Origin: Zobellia roscoffensis
GTDB taxonomy: Bacteria; Bacteroidota; Bacteroidia; Flavobacteriales; Flavobacteriaceae
Length of the DNA: 64,000 nucleotides
NCBI RefSeq assembly: GCF_015330165.1
Contig: NZ_JADDXT010000002.1
Location: forward strand, 3,871,646-3,935,645
Direction: 5' to 3'
Shown here: positions 26,173-35,011 of the stretch, piece after piece
Layout: each line of letters starts with the position of its first letter
Numbering within the stretch: position 1 is the stretch's first letter
Program-made: the position numbers and the translations under genes
Notes under the pieces: generated by a model
The model's input: the letters and a program-made list of their open reading frames with translations, nothing else
Told to the model about the DNA's origin: nothing
The model's database searches: none

Positions 26173-28476
26173 ATGTCCAATAAAGAATTCCATAGAAACG
26201 TATCGGTAATAGGTTCTGAAAATTTTTCAAATATTAAAATTACTGAACCAGTAAGGTATGCCGCAGGAAAAATAGGAGTAAAAGAAGCGTTACGTCACGG
26301 GTTTAAGGAAATGGGTGTTGTACGATCTATGCGCGCTTTTCTAGAGCTTAATCAAGAAGATGGTTTTGATTGCCCCAGTTGTGCATGGCCTAATCCGGAA
26401 CATCCGTCTTCTGTTGCGGAATATTGTGAAAATGGAGCAAAAGCAGTTGCGGATGAAGCTACTACGGATAAAATTGGAGGGGAATTTTTTAGGAAATATT
26501 CAGTAGAAGAACTTTCTAAGCTCACAGAATATCAACTTAACAAATTTGGCAGAATAACGGAGCCGCTAGTATTAAGACCAGGCAATGTAAACTATGAACC
26601 TATTTCTTGGGAAGAAGCGTATGAGCTTATTTCAATAGAACTTCATAAGTTGAACGCTCCTGATGATGCTATTTTTTACACCTCTGGACGTTCTAGCAAC
26701 GAAGCGGCTTATTTGTACGGTATGTTTGCTCGTGCCATAGGAACTAATAATATGCCAGATTGCTCTAATATGTGTCATGAATCTAGTGGTGTAGCGCTAT
26801 CCGAAACATTGGGTATTGGCAAGGGTTCTGTAAAACTTGAGGATTTGTACGGTGCAGATGTGGTAATTGTAGCGGGGCAAAATCCAGGTACAAACCACCC
26901 AAGAATGCTTTCGGCCTTAGAAAAGTGTAAGAAAAATGGGGGTAAAGTAATTAGTATAAACCCGTTAGAGGAGTCTGGTCTAATCAACTTTAAAAACCCT
27001 CAACACTTAAACGGACTCATAGGTAGTGGTGAAGACCTAACGGATATTCATTTGCAAGTTCGTATTAATCAAGATATAGCTTTAATGAAGCTAATTCTTA
27101 AAAGACTTGCTGCACTGGATGAAAAGGGGCAGAAAGTTTTTGACCATGCTTTTATGGTTAAATATGTAGAGGGGTATGATGCGCTCATTACAGATTTTAA
27201 GAATTATGACGAAGAAACACTCTTGCGTCTCAGTGGTGTAAGTGAGGAGAAAGTAAATGAAACTGTAGCACTGTTGGCAACCAGCAGTAATATAGTAGTT
27301 TGCTGGGCTATGGGACTTACTCAGCATAAAAATGGTGTAGCTACTATTTGTGAATACCTTAATCTATTAATGTTAAAAGGATCTCTAGGTAAACCAAATG
27401 CGGGAACGTGCCCTGTACGCGGCCATAGTAACGTGCAAGGTGATCGTAGCGTTGGAATTATGCACTTTGTAAATGAAGAGTTGAATAAGCGTATTCAAGA
27501 ACATTTAGGATTTACGGCACCGGATAAAGAAGGTTTAGATGTGGTTGGCGCTATTAAGGCTATGCATGATGAAAAGGGTAAAGTCTTTATTTGTTTGGGC
27601 GGTAATTTTTTAATGGCGGCTTCTGATACCTTATATACGGCCGAAGCTATGCAAAACTGCGAATTGACAGTTCAGGTGAGTACAAAATTGAATCGTTCGC
27701 ATTTGGTTACGGGAAAAACTGCATTGATTCTACCCACTTTTGGTCGTTCCGAAAAGGACATGAAAGATGGTGCTATACGCTATCAAACTATGGAAGATAG
27801 TATGGGGCGTGTAAGACAATCTCGCGGATTGTTAAAACCTACATCTGATAATATCAAAAGTGAACCTGAGTTGATTGCAGAATTGGCGCATACCTTTTTT
27901 GGCGGAAAGCATTCTGTGAATTGGAAGGAAATGGGTGAAAACTATGACCTCATTCGGGAGAGTATTGATAAGGTAATTAAGGGTTTTGATAATACTAAGG
28001 AACGTTCTAAAGGCATAGGCTACTATTTGCCAAATAATGTTCGTGATTTAGACTTTAGTATGTTACCCAATGGTCGTGCCCAGCTAACGGTGAATCAATT
28101 GCCTGAACATGATTTAAATTCGGAAGAATTTATGTTGATGACCATTAGATCGCACGATCAGTTCAATACTACTATTTATGGTATGGATGATAGATACAGG
28201 GGTGTTTATAATGAACGACGTGTATTGTTTATGAATCCTAAGGATATGGAAAAGAAAGGCCTTAAGAAGAAAGACGTTATCAATATCAGTAGTACTTACG
28301 ATGGAAAAGTTCGTACGGCGAATCGGTTTTTGGTTATTCCTTATAATATTCCATCTGGAGATTTAGCAGCATATTATCCGGAGACCAATGTTTTAATACC
28401 TCACGATCAGTACGCAGATAAAAGTAAAACACCAATCAGTAAATCCATTAAAGTAACGGTTGAAAAGGTTATCTGA
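26173..28476 (+). CDS. FdhF/YdeP-family molybdopterin oxidoreductase (formate-dehydrogenase-like)
   Basis: The 767-residue protein starts at ATG 26173; a TTG six bases earlier is in frame. An N-terminal FDCPSCAWPNPEH motif keeps only two cysteines rather than a full 4Fe-4S ferredoxin set, as in the YdeP family. The molybdenum site region reads DCSNMCHESSGVALSETLG, with Cys in place of selenocysteine. Molybdopterin-binding segments follow (VVIVAGQNPGTNHPRML, GTCPVRGHSNVQGDRSVG), and a C-terminal dinucleotide-binding domain begins near LMTIRSHDQFNTTIYG. Family members include formate dehydrogenase-like enzymes and acid-resistance YdeP; the true substrate is not known. The small gene upstream is its likely partner. 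Confidence 0.88.
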   Translation: MSNKEFHRNVSVIGSENFSNIKITEPVRYAAGKIGVKEALRHGFKEMGVVRSMRAFLELNQEDGFDCPSCAWPNPEHPSSVAEYCENGAKAVADEATTDKIGGEFFRKYSVEELSKLTEYQLNKFGRITEPLVLRPGNVNYEPISWEEAYELISIELHKLNAPDDAIFYTSGRSSNEAAYLYGMFARAIGTNNMPDCSNMCHESSGVALSETLGIGKGSVKLEDLYGADVVIVAGQNPGTNHPRMLSALEKCKKNGGKVISINPLEESGLINFKNPQHLNGLIGSGEDLTDIHLQVRINQDIALMKLILKRLAALDEKGQKVFDHAFMVKYVEGYDALITDFKNYDEETLLRLSGVSEEKVNETVALLATSSNIVVCWAMGLTQHKNGVATICEYLNLLMLKGSLGKPNAGTCPVRGHSNVQGDRSVGIMHFVNEELNKRIQEHLGFTAPDKEGLDVVGAIKAMHDEKGKVFICLGGNFLMAASDTLYTAEAMQNCELTVQVSTKLNRSHLVTGKTALILPTFGRSEKDMKDGAIRYQTMEDSMGRVRQSRGLLKPTSDNIKSEPELIAELAHTFFGGKHSVNWKEMGENYDLIRESIDKVIKGFDNTKERSKGIGYYLPNNVRDLDFSMLPNGRAQLTVNQLPEHDLNSEEFMLMTIRSHDQFNTTIYGMDDRYRGVYNERRVLFMNPKDMEKKGLKKKDVINISSTYDGKVRTANRFLVIPYNIPSGDLAAYYPETNVLIPHDQYADKSKTPISKSIKVTVEKVI

Positions 28477-28495
28477 TACTCTTTTATAAACAAAA

Positions 28496-28525
28496 CCCCC
28501 GCAGCACATAAATATCCTGCGGGGG
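28496..28525 (-). terminator. Terminator with GC-rich 9-bp stem
   Basis: CCCCCGCAG (28496-28504) pairs with CTGCGGGGG (28517-28525). On the minus strand TTTTGTTT follows, so it mainly ends the Arg/Ser-rich gene. It could also limit readthrough from the plus-strand molybdoenzyme gene. Confidence 0.8.
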
Positions 28526-28553
28526 TAACAACTAACCAACCTAAAAACTATTT

Positions 28554-29744
28554 TTAATATCGTCTAGAAGAACTCCTTGAAGATGAACTTCTTGAAGAAG
28601 TAGTGTTTCTGCTACTTCTAGATGGAGCTTTGCTTACTGAGCTCCTAGAAGAAGAACTTCTTGTTGAAACACTGCTTCTACTTTGTGCAGGGGCCTTCCT
28701 TACTGTTCTACTTGTACTTCTGTTATTTTGCGGACTTCTATAAGTCGTTGAGCTTCTTTTTACTGTACTGCTTCTAGGCGAACGTGTTACTGTTCTTTTG
28801 GTAACGGTATTGCTAGAGGGCTTTCTTACTGTAGTAGACCTTTGTGTAACCGATCTATTTCTAGATGGAGTGGCAGTGGTTGACCTTGCAGTAGTGCTTC
28901 TATTTACAATTCTTCCGTTTGAATTATTTGCACGGGTTGTGCTACTTCTAGAAACAGTTCTCCTTTTCAAATCACCTCTGTTTGAAACTGCTCTATTTGT
29001 GCGTGTATTCGCATAATTTCTCTTAGAAACGGATCTATTATTTCTAGATGTATTACTTCTTATGGCAACTCTCTTGTCATTTCTATAGATTCTGGCTCTA
29101 TCGTTTCTTACCTTGTTATATCTGTGTGTTCTACCTATTGAGGCATACGCACGTCTTTTGTTATACCTATACGGATTGTAGTATGTATAACGAATGGGGC
29201 TATAATGCCTTCTGTATGGCTTATTGAATACCAAACTAAACCCAATTATTGGCCTCGCGAAAAAAGAATGAAACGGTCTGTATACATATCTTCTATTGTA
29301 TACATTAATGTACCCTGTATGGTAATCATAAAGCCCTCTTCGGTTGTAGTATACGTACATTCCACCTACACTACGAACACGGTTGTTGTTATAGCTAATA
29401 TCTACATCTCCAACCTGAGTTACGCGTCCGTAATAATCATAATATATAGGAACATTCTCAACTTGGATTACGGCTCCATAATCATCGTATTGCGCATAAG
29501 GACTATAATCAAAACCTGAATTAAAGGTTACTCCGTTACGACGGCCACTTACGCGGTTGTCTATATAAAAATCGAATTCACCATCAGGATATACTGAAAA
29601 CGTAATGCCATTCTCTACAAAAATAAATGAGTCGTTGTATCTATAAGCATTGCGTTCTGCAACCTTATCTTCAACTGTACTTGTGGCCATAACACCAGAG
29701 GTGCCTAAAATAAGGGCCGAAAAAAAGAGTAGTAAGTTTCTCAT
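28554..29744 (-). CDS. Secreted, extremely basic Arg/Ser/Thr-rich protein, unknown function
   Basis: The 396-residue precursor has a signal peptide (MRNLLLFFSALILGTSGVMA). Residues 35-165 are Tyr/Asp-rich with repeated short beta-like units (YYDYYGRVTQVGDVDISY, NNNRVRSVGGMYVYYNRRG). Residues 165-205 carry Tyr/Arg/His-rich sequence (YRRHYSPIRYTYYNPYRY). From about 205 to the end it is almost only Arg, Ser, Thr and Asn, ending in (S)RSS repeats. The tail must be intrinsically disordered and highly positive, suggesting binding to acidic envelope polymers or DNA. I do not know a function. A comparison of codon use in the tail shows AGA/CGT Arg and mixed Ser codons, so it is not a simple DNA repeat. 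Confidence 0.75.
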   Translation of the reverse strand: MRNLLLFFSALILGTSGVMATSTVEDKVAERNAYRYNDSFIFVENGITFSVYPDGEFDFYIDNRVSGRRNGVTFNSGFDYSPYAQYDDYGAVIQVENVPIYYDYYGRVTQVGDVDISYNNNRVRSVGGMYVYYNRRGLYDYHTGYINVYNRRYVYRPFHSFFARPIIGFSLVFNKPYRRHYSPIRYTYYNPYRYNKRRAYASIGRTHRYNKVRNDRARIYRNDKRVAIRSNTSRNNRSVSKRNYANTRTNRAVSNRGDLKRRTVSRSSTTRANNSNGRIVNRSTTARSTTATPSRNRSVTQRSTTVRKPSSNTVTKRTVTRSPRSSTVKRSSTTYRSPQNNRSTSRTVRKAPAQSRSSVSTRSSSSRSSVSKAPSRSSRNTTSSRSSSSRSSSRRY

Positions 29745-29914
29745 GATATAAGGTTTTTAATTTCTGAATGTTATTATTGACATTCGGGTAGTAGTATACA
29801 AACAGCATGCCAAAAACCTTAACTTGCTATTATACGCTTGATATTCAGTATTTTAAATATTGCATTAAAATTTTAAAAACCAGAACGTATAAGGTTCAAT
29901 TGTAGTTAAAACAA

Positions 29915-29948
29915 AAGACCATACTTTCAATAATGAAAATATGGTCTT
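29915..29948 (-). terminator. Terminator of uvrA
   Basis: AAGACCATA at 29915-29923 pairs with TATGGTCTT at 29940-29948. Four further pairs follow after one mismatch. On the minus strand TTTTGTTTT follows, placing the hairpin just after the uvrA stop at 29969. Confidence 0.8.
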
Positions 29949-29968
29949 GCTTTTTGAGTTTTGTATAG

Positions 29969-32746
29969 CTACAATTTCTCTTTCAAGTATTTTGCTGTGA
30001 AGGAAGTTTTACTGTTAATAATTTCTTCTGGAGTGCCTTCGGCAAGAAGCTGCCCGCCATTCTCTCCACCTTCAGGTCCAAGGTCAATAATATAATCAGC
30101 ACATTTAATCAATTCAATATTGTGCTCTATGACTATTACGGAATGCCCTTTAGAAATTAACGCATCAAAAGATTTAAGAAGTTTCTTAATATCATGAAAA
30201 TGCAAGCCAGTTGTAGGTTCGTCAAAAATAAATAAAGCTTTATCTTTTGTTGTGCCTTTTACTAAGAAGGAGGCAAGTTTAATTCGCTGCGCTTCTCCGC
30301 CAGATAGGGTAGAGGATGATTGTCCTAAAGTAACATACCCCAAACCAACATCTTGTAGGGGTTTCAGCTTATTTACAATTTTGGTTTGCTTGTTCTTATC
30401 AAAAAAGGTAATAGCATCATCAATGGTCATATTCAAGACACCATCAATATTAACATCTTCGAACTTTACTTCTAAAACTTCCTTTTTAAAACGTTTACCA
30501 TCGCAGGTATCACACTTTAAGTGTACGTCTGCCATGAACTGCATTTCCACTGTTATTTCACCTTCGCCCTTACATTTTTCACATCGGCCTCCATCAACAT
30601 TAAAAGAAAAGTGTTTGGCTTGGTAGGCTCTTATTTTACTAAGTTTTTGAGAAGCAAATAGATTTCTTATATCATCATAAGCCTTTATATAGGTTACTGG
30701 ATTAGAGCGAGAAGACCGCCCAATAGGGTTTTGGTCAACAAACTCAACATGTTTTATAGACTTATATTTTCCTGTAACGGAAGTAAACTGACCAGCTTTT
30801 TCACCGTAACCACCAACTTCTTTAAGAATGATAGGGTATAACAGTTTTTTAACCAAAGTGCTTTTTCCACTACCGGAAACTCCGGTGATAACAGTGAGCA
30901 TATTAAGAGGAAAGGTTACATCTATATTTTTTAGATTATTTTCACGAGCCCCTTTTATAGTAATATAGTCTGTAGAAGTTCTTCTTTTACTAGGTACCAC
31001 AATTTCTTCCGTACCGTTCAAGTAACTTGCGGTTAATGAAGTTGACTTTAAAACTTCCGTTAATGTGCCATGGGCAACTACCTCACCACCATGAGTGCCG
31101 GCTTCTGGGCCAATGTCTATAACTTCGTCTGCAGCTTTCATGATATCCTCATCATGTTCCACAACAATAACGGTATTTCCTAGGTCGCGTAAAGACTGTA
31201 ACACTTCTATGAGGTTTTCAGTATCTTTTGGGTGTAGCCCTATACTAGGTTCGTCCAAAATATACATGCTTCCTACAAGGCTACTACCTAAGGACGTGGC
31301 CAGGTTGATGCGTTGACTTTCTCCCCCTGAAAGTGAATTTGATTTTCTGTTCATTGTTAGGTAGCTCAACCCCACCTTATATAGAAAACCTAATCTGGTA
31401 TTGATTTCCTTTAAAAGACGTGAGGCTATTTTCTGGTCATATTTGTCAAGAACCAATTCTTCAAAAAACGGAATTAATTTTTTGATAGGTAATTCTACCA
31501 AGTCAGATATGTTCTTGCCGCCAACCTTTATATAGTTAGTTTCTTTTCTTAATCGTTTTCCGTTACAAACGTTGCATCTCGTTTTTCCGCGGTATCGAGA
31601 AAGCATAACCCTATTCTGTATTTTATAGCTTTTTTCTTCTAACTGCTCAAAAAACTTGTTGAGGCCTATAAAATGGTCGTTACCTTTCCAAACCAATTGT
31701 TTTTGTTCTTCAGATAGTTCAAACCAAGGTTTATGAATAGGAAAATCGAATTTATAGGCAGAATTTACAAGTTGATCTCTATACCACCCCATACTCTCAC
31801 CGCGCCAAGGAAAGACTGCATTTTCATAAACAGACAGGGCAGTGTTAGGTACTACAAGGTCTTGGTCAATACCAATAACATCTCCGTACCCTTCGCACTT
31901 TGGGCAAGCCCCATATGGATTATTGAAACTGAATAAATGTACATTCGGTTCTAAGAAAGACATTCCGTCTAACTCAAACTTATTACTAAAAGGAGTTTGG
32001 TTTTGGGTAGAAAGTTCCTCAATAGTACATTCGCCCTTGCCTTCAAAAAAAGCGGTATCAATGGCATTGGCCAAACGATTGTAAAAATCTTCATCGTCTT
32101 TAACAATAATACGGTCAACGACCAATTCAAAATTTCTTTCAATGTCTTCTGGCGCATTATCTATGCGAAACACCTCATTATTATACTTTATTCTCGCATA
32201 TCCTTGTTTGGATAATAGTTGAAGAGATTTTAACGTTTCTCTAGTTTCATCTATGGTAATAGGTGCTAATAAAAGTAGTTTAGTTCCTTCTTCATATGAT
32301 CTTACATGCTCAACAACATCTGTAACGGTATCTTTTTTTACCTCTCGACCAGAAGTAGGGGATATGGTACGTCCAATACGGGCATATAATAACTTTAGAT
32401 AATCATAAATTTCTGTAGTGGTACCTACGGTAGATCGTGGGTTTGTAGAATTTACTTTTTGTTCTATAGCAATAGCAGGTGCTATACCTTTTATGTAATC
32501 TACCTTTGGTTTGTCTAATTTTCCCAAGAACTGTCTTGCGTAAGAAGAAAGACTTTCTACATATCGTCTTTGACCTTCTGCATATAACGTGTCAAATGCC
32601 AAGCTAGACTTTCCTGAACCAGAAAGCCCTGTAATAACAACAAGTTTGTTACGAGGAATAACAACATCAATATTCTTTAAATTATGCAATTTTGCACCTT
32701 TAATTATAATGTTGTGTTTGGGATTTACATCTACTATTTCAGCCAT
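29969..32746 (-). CDS. uvrA: UvrABC excinuclease subunit A
   Basis: UvrA recognises DNA damage and loads UvrB in nucleotide excision repair. From ATG 32746 the protein is 925 residues; an ATG at 32788 would add 14 atypical residues, and the promoter element at 32764-32771 rules it out if used. Both ABC halves are present. The first has Walker A GLSGSGKSSLAFDTLYAEGQ and signature SLSGGESQRINLA. The second has GVSGSGKSTLVKK and TLSGGEAQRIKLA. Zinc-binding cysteine pairs are seen (CNVCNGKR; CEKCKGEGEI...CDTCDGKR). Length fits the standard family. Some Bacteroidota carry a second uvrA; which paralogue this is cannot be told here. Confidence 0.96.
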   Translation of the reverse strand: MAEIVDVNPKHNIIIKGAKLHNLKNIDVVIPRNKLVVITGLSGSGKSSLAFDTLYAEGQRRYVESLSSYARQFLGKLDKPKVDYIKGIAPAIAIEQKVNSTNPRSTVGTTTEIYDYLKLLYARIGRTISPTSGREVKKDTVTDVVEHVRSYEEGTKLLLLAPITIDETRETLKSLQLLSKQGYARIKYNNEVFRIDNAPEDIERNFELVVDRIIVKDDEDFYNRLANAIDTAFFEGKGECTIEELSTQNQTPFSNKFELDGMSFLEPNVHLFSFNNPYGACPKCEGYGDVIGIDQDLVVPNTALSVYENAVFPWRGESMGWYRDQLVNSAYKFDFPIHKPWFELSEEQKQLVWKGNDHFIGLNKFFEQLEEKSYKIQNRVMLSRYRGKTRCNVCNGKRLRKETNYIKVGGKNISDLVELPIKKLIPFFEELVLDKYDQKIASRLLKEINTRLGFLYKVGLSYLTMNRKSNSLSGGESQRINLATSLGSSLVGSMYILDEPSIGLHPKDTENLIEVLQSLRDLGNTVIVVEHDEDIMKAADEVIDIGPEAGTHGGEVVAHGTLTEVLKSTSLTASYLNGTEEIVVPSKRRTSTDYITIKGARENNLKNIDVTFPLNMLTVITGVSGSGKSTLVKKLLYPIILKEVGGYGEKAGQFTSVTGKYKSIKHVEFVDQNPIGRSSRSNPVTYIKAYDDIRNLFASQKLSKIRAYQAKHFSFNVDGGRCEKCKGEGEITVEMQFMADVHLKCDTCDGKRFKKEVLEVKFEDVNIDGVLNMTIDDAITFFDKNKQTKIVNKLKPLQDVGLGYVTLGQSSSTLSGGEAQRIKLASFLVKGTTKDKALFIFDEPTTGLHFHDIKKLLKSFDALISKGHSVIVIEHNIELIKCADYIIDLGPEGGENGGQLLAEGTPEEIINSKTSFTAKYLKEKL

Positions 32747-32763
32747 GTTCTTATCTAAGTTTG

Positions 32764-32771
32764 CAAAGATA
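32764..32771 (-). promoter_or_regulatory. Candidate -7 element for uvrA
   Basis: The minus strand reads TATCTTTG, a match to TAnnTTTG, 18 bases upstream of ATG 32746. It lies inside the alternative N-terminal extension and so favours the inner start codon. The -33 element is weak. Confidence 0.42.
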
Positions 32772-32840
32772 CGATATGAAGAATTCAATAACTAAAATTG
32801 TATGGATCGCATTAAAAAATGTATGTATAACAATAGAAAT

Positions 32841-32872
32841 TTTCAAAAGTCATTTAATTTTATCTATATTTG
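32841..32872 (+). promoter_or_regulatory. Candidate promoter of the first sigma-factor gene
   Basis: TTTC (32841-32844), 20 bases, then TATATTTG (32865-32872) fits the Bacteroidota -33/-7 pattern with one mismatch. The leader to ATG 32992 would be about 115 bases, long for this window. Confidence 0.45.
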
Positions 32873-32991
32873 AACCCTAATAAAACGTTAATAGGCCTAT
32901 AGCATAAAATTACTTTTAGAAAGATTAAAACATTAACTACAAGACCTTTCCATAGGGAAGGCGTCTAGTTTTAACTATTAAAGTAATTGTT

Positions 32992-33573
32992 ATGGATATA
33001 TTGACAGAAGACTCCCTTCTTATTAAAAATTACGTTTCCGGTGATGAAAAAGCACTGGAAATATTGATTGAAAAGCACAACCAGCGGTTGAGTAGTTTTA
33101 TTTATTCCAAAGTAAATAACCGTAATATTACCGAAGACATTTTTCAGGATACCTTTATTAAGGTAATTAAAACACTAAGACGTGGTGCCTATAATGAAGA
33201 AGGTAAATTTTTGCCTTGGGTTATGCGTATTGCCCATAACCTTATCATAGACCATTTTAGGAAAAGTAGTCGAATGCCTATGTTTGGAGGGGCAGATAGT
33301 TTTGATATTTTTTCTTTGATAGGAGATGAAAAGCTCAATGCAGAGAGACAATTGATCAAAGACCAGATAGATTGTGATTTAGAAGCTCTTGTTGCGGAGT
33401 TACCTGCGGACCAGAGAGAGGTTTTGATTATGCGTATATATAAGGATATGAGTTTTAAAGAGATTTCTGAAAATACTGGAGTAAGTATCAACACGGCTTT
33501 GGGAAGAATGCGCTACGCTTTAATAAACCTTAGAAAGATCATTGATCAACACAATATTGTTTTAACGAATTAA
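32992..33573 (+). CDS. Sigma-70 family RNA polymerase sigma factor (ECF-like), copy 1
   Basis: The 193-residue protein has sigma region 2 (IFQDTFIKVIKTLRRG, FLPWVMRIAHNLIIDHFRK) and region 4 (LPADQREVLIMRIYKDMSF with helix-turn-helix KEISENTGVSINTALGRMRY). It lacks regions 1.1 and 3, so it is ECF-like. No anti-sigma (FecR-type) gene lies next to it. Instead a 47-aa ORF follows 74 bases later. A paralogue with about 40 differences over 193 residues (my hand alignment) lies 631 bases downstream with the same arrangement. It therefore belongs to a tandem duplication. Confidence 0.93.
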   Translation: MDILTEDSLLIKNYVSGDEKALEILIEKHNQRLSSFIYSKVNNRNITEDIFQDTFIKVIKTLRRGAYNEEGKFLPWVMRIAHNLIIDHFRKSSRMPMFGGADSFDIFSLIGDEKLNAERQLIKDQIDCDLEALVAELPADQREVLIMRIYKDMSFKEISENTGVSINTALGRMRYALINLRKIIDQHNIVLTN

Positions 33574-33647
33574 TAAGCGGTAGGTCGAACCGATTCATTA
33601 TATTTACCTTAGTGACGTTATAATGCTGTAACAATACTAAAATAGAT

Positions 33648-33791
33648 ATGGAAAAAATTTACGCTACAGAATCGGACAAATGTAGATTGGCTAAAGCAAA
33701 ACCTTCAACAGTGAAGTTTCTATTAGATTATTCAAAGGCATTAGAAATAACAGAAGTAAATGGCTTACAGTTTGAATCGAATTTGAACTAG
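33648..33791 (+). CDS. 47-aa conserved small protein following sigma factor copy 1
   Basis: The frame runs ATG 33648 to TAG 33791 and reads MEKIYATESDKCRLAKAKPS, then TVKFLLDYSKALEITEVNGL and QFESNLN. It resembles the small ORF after the second sigma gene: same length (47 residues), same MEKIY start, the same (T/V)xxFLLxxSK core, and the same QFExxLN end. This shared length and pattern across two copies shows it is a real, selected gene. It has no signal peptide or membrane helix. It may modulate the sigma factor, but that is inference from position only. A GAAA-loop terminator follows 23 bases after the stop. Confidence 0.8.
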   Translation: MEKIYATESDKCRLAKAKPSTVKFLLDYSKALEITEVNGLQFESNLN

Positions 33792-33814
33792 TACTAGTTC
33801 TTTAAAGTATATAT

Positions 33815-33848
33815 AGCCCTGGCAATGAAAATTGCTGGGGCTTTTTTG
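33815..33848 (+). terminator. Terminator with 12-bp stem and GAAA tetraloop
   Basis: AGCCCTGGCAAT (33815-33826) pairs with ATTGCTGGGGCT (33831-33842) across GAAA, and a T-run follows. It ends the first sigma/small-protein module. Confidence 0.88.
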
Positions 33849-34204
33849 TAGGAAATAACCAGTTATACTTACTGTCTTTATAGTACATACTATATGTTAT
33901 ATCTTATTTCTTGTAAAGAGACATATTATAACCCCACATTTGTGGTATTCTTCAGAAGTCTGATTTCGTGTGGCTAACGCACTACATTGCATTTTATTTT
34001 GCAGAAAAATAGAAAAGTAGCTTTTCACATCAAAAACTGGCGGTTTTACAACAATGTTTTTTTCTAGAGGCCTCTATTATCTAGTTTTATATCATAATTA
34101 ACAACAAGGTCATCCACCAAAGGATAAAAATAGAACTCAAAATAACTAAATAACGAAAAGCCTTTCTTAGAAAGTCTCAAGTCAAAAACTAAAAACCCTA
34201 CACC
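33849..34204 (+). other. Gene-free leader region upstream of sigma factor copy 2 (356 bases)
   Basis: I find no ORF with coding character here. The stretch is AT-rich with scattered T- and A-runs. A CACATTTG near 33938 is the closest approach to a -7 element but lacks the initial TA. The last 60 bases before ATG 34205 are A-rich, as usual for flavobacterial leaders. A long leader or a distant promoter for copy 2 is likely; a small RNA cannot be excluded. Confidence 0.5.
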
Positions 34205-34786
34205 ATGAGCTCACAAATCGAAGATTCAGTATTAGTAAGAGATTATATCAGCGGAGATGAAAAAGCACTTGAAGTCCTAATCAACCGTCACAACCAAAGA
34301 ATTTCTAGTTTCATTTATTCAAAAGTTCTAGATAGAGACGTTACTGAAGATATCTTTCAAGATACTTTTATTAAAGTGATTAAAACTTTAAAAAGAGGTT
34401 CGTATAGTGAAGAAGGTAAATTTTTACCATGGGTAATGCGTATAGCACACAACTTGATTATTGACCATTTCAGAAAGAACAAAAGAATGCCAATGTTTGA
34501 AGGTAGTGATGACTTCAATATATTTTCGGTAATTGGCGATGATAAGTTGAATGCAGAAAAACAAATTATAAAAGACCAGATTACTTCTGACTTAAAGCAC
34601 CTGATCGAAGAGTTACCGGATGATCAAAAAGAAGTTTTAGTTATGCGTATCTATAAAGATATGAGCTTTAAAGAAATCTCAGAAAATACAGGAGTAAGCA
34701 TCAATACTGCCTTAGGTAGAATGCGTTACGCTCTGATTAATCTTAGAAAAATCATAGACAAGCATAACATAGTTTTAACGAATTAA
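34205..34786 (+). CDS. Sigma-70 family RNA polymerase sigma factor (ECF-like), copy 2
   Basis: The 193-residue protein has the same region 2 (IFQDTFIKVIKTLKRG, FLPWVMRIAHNLIIDHFRK) and region 4 (KEISENTGVSINTALGRMRY) as copy 1. Both copies are identical over the last 40 residues apart from one Gln/Lys change. Differences cluster in the N-terminal 46 residues and in the linker around 95-135, the part most likely to contact regulators. The DNA-reading helices are the same, so both may use the same promoters under different control. A 47-aa gene follows after 71 bases. Confidence 0.93.
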   Translation: MSSQIEDSVLVRDYISGDEKALEVLINRHNQRISSFIYSKVLDRDVTEDIFQDTFIKVIKTLKRGSYSEEGKFLPWVMRIAHNLIIDHFRKNKRMPMFEGSDDFNIFSVIGDDKLNAEKQIIKDQITSDLKHLIEELPDDQKEVLVMRIYKDMSFKEISENTGVSINTALGRMRYALINLRKIIDKHNIVLTN

Positions 34787-34857
34787 TAGATCGCTAATAA
34801 TTTTTGACAATATTTCCATTCTAGTTGCGTTATCCTTTGTATAACAATACTACTATT

Positions 34858-35001
34858 ATGGAAAAAATTTACTCTGAGAACCTTGAAAGAGGTAAAGCTA
34901 TACAAGCAACAAAAGAAACAATCAACTTTTTGCTTAGTTTTTCAAAGCAATTTCATATTGTTGAATACAAGAATTTTCAATTTGAAAACAGCTTGAATTA
35001 A
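34858..35001 (+). CDS. 47-aa conserved small protein following sigma factor copy 2
   Basis: The frame runs ATG 34858 to TAA 35001 and reads MEKIYSENLERGKAIQATKE, then TINFLLSFSKQFHIVEYKNF and QFENSLN. It matches the first small protein in length, start, central FLLxxSK and end. The middle differs much more than the sigma genes do, consistent with a fast-evolving regulator or partner. It lies just before a shared terminator that also serves the nth gene. Function is unknown. Confidence 0.8.
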   Translation: MEKIYSENLERGKAIQATKETINFLLSFSKQFHIVEYKNFQFENSLN

Positions 35002-35011
35002 AATATATATT

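Noticed and set aside
26173..28476. Selenocysteine at the molybdenum site of the FdhF-like enzyme
   Set aside because: The position holds a Cys codon in MCHESS; there is no in-frame TGA or SECIS-like need.
28554..29016. Possible DNA tandem repeat in the Arg/Ser-rich gene
   Set aside because: The repetition is at the amino-acid level; codons and spacing vary, so there is no exact DNA repeat unit.
32992..34786. Insertion-sequence-mediated duplication of the sigma module
   Set aside because: No flanking direct or inverted repeats or transposase remnants are visible; ordinary tandem duplication is sufficient.
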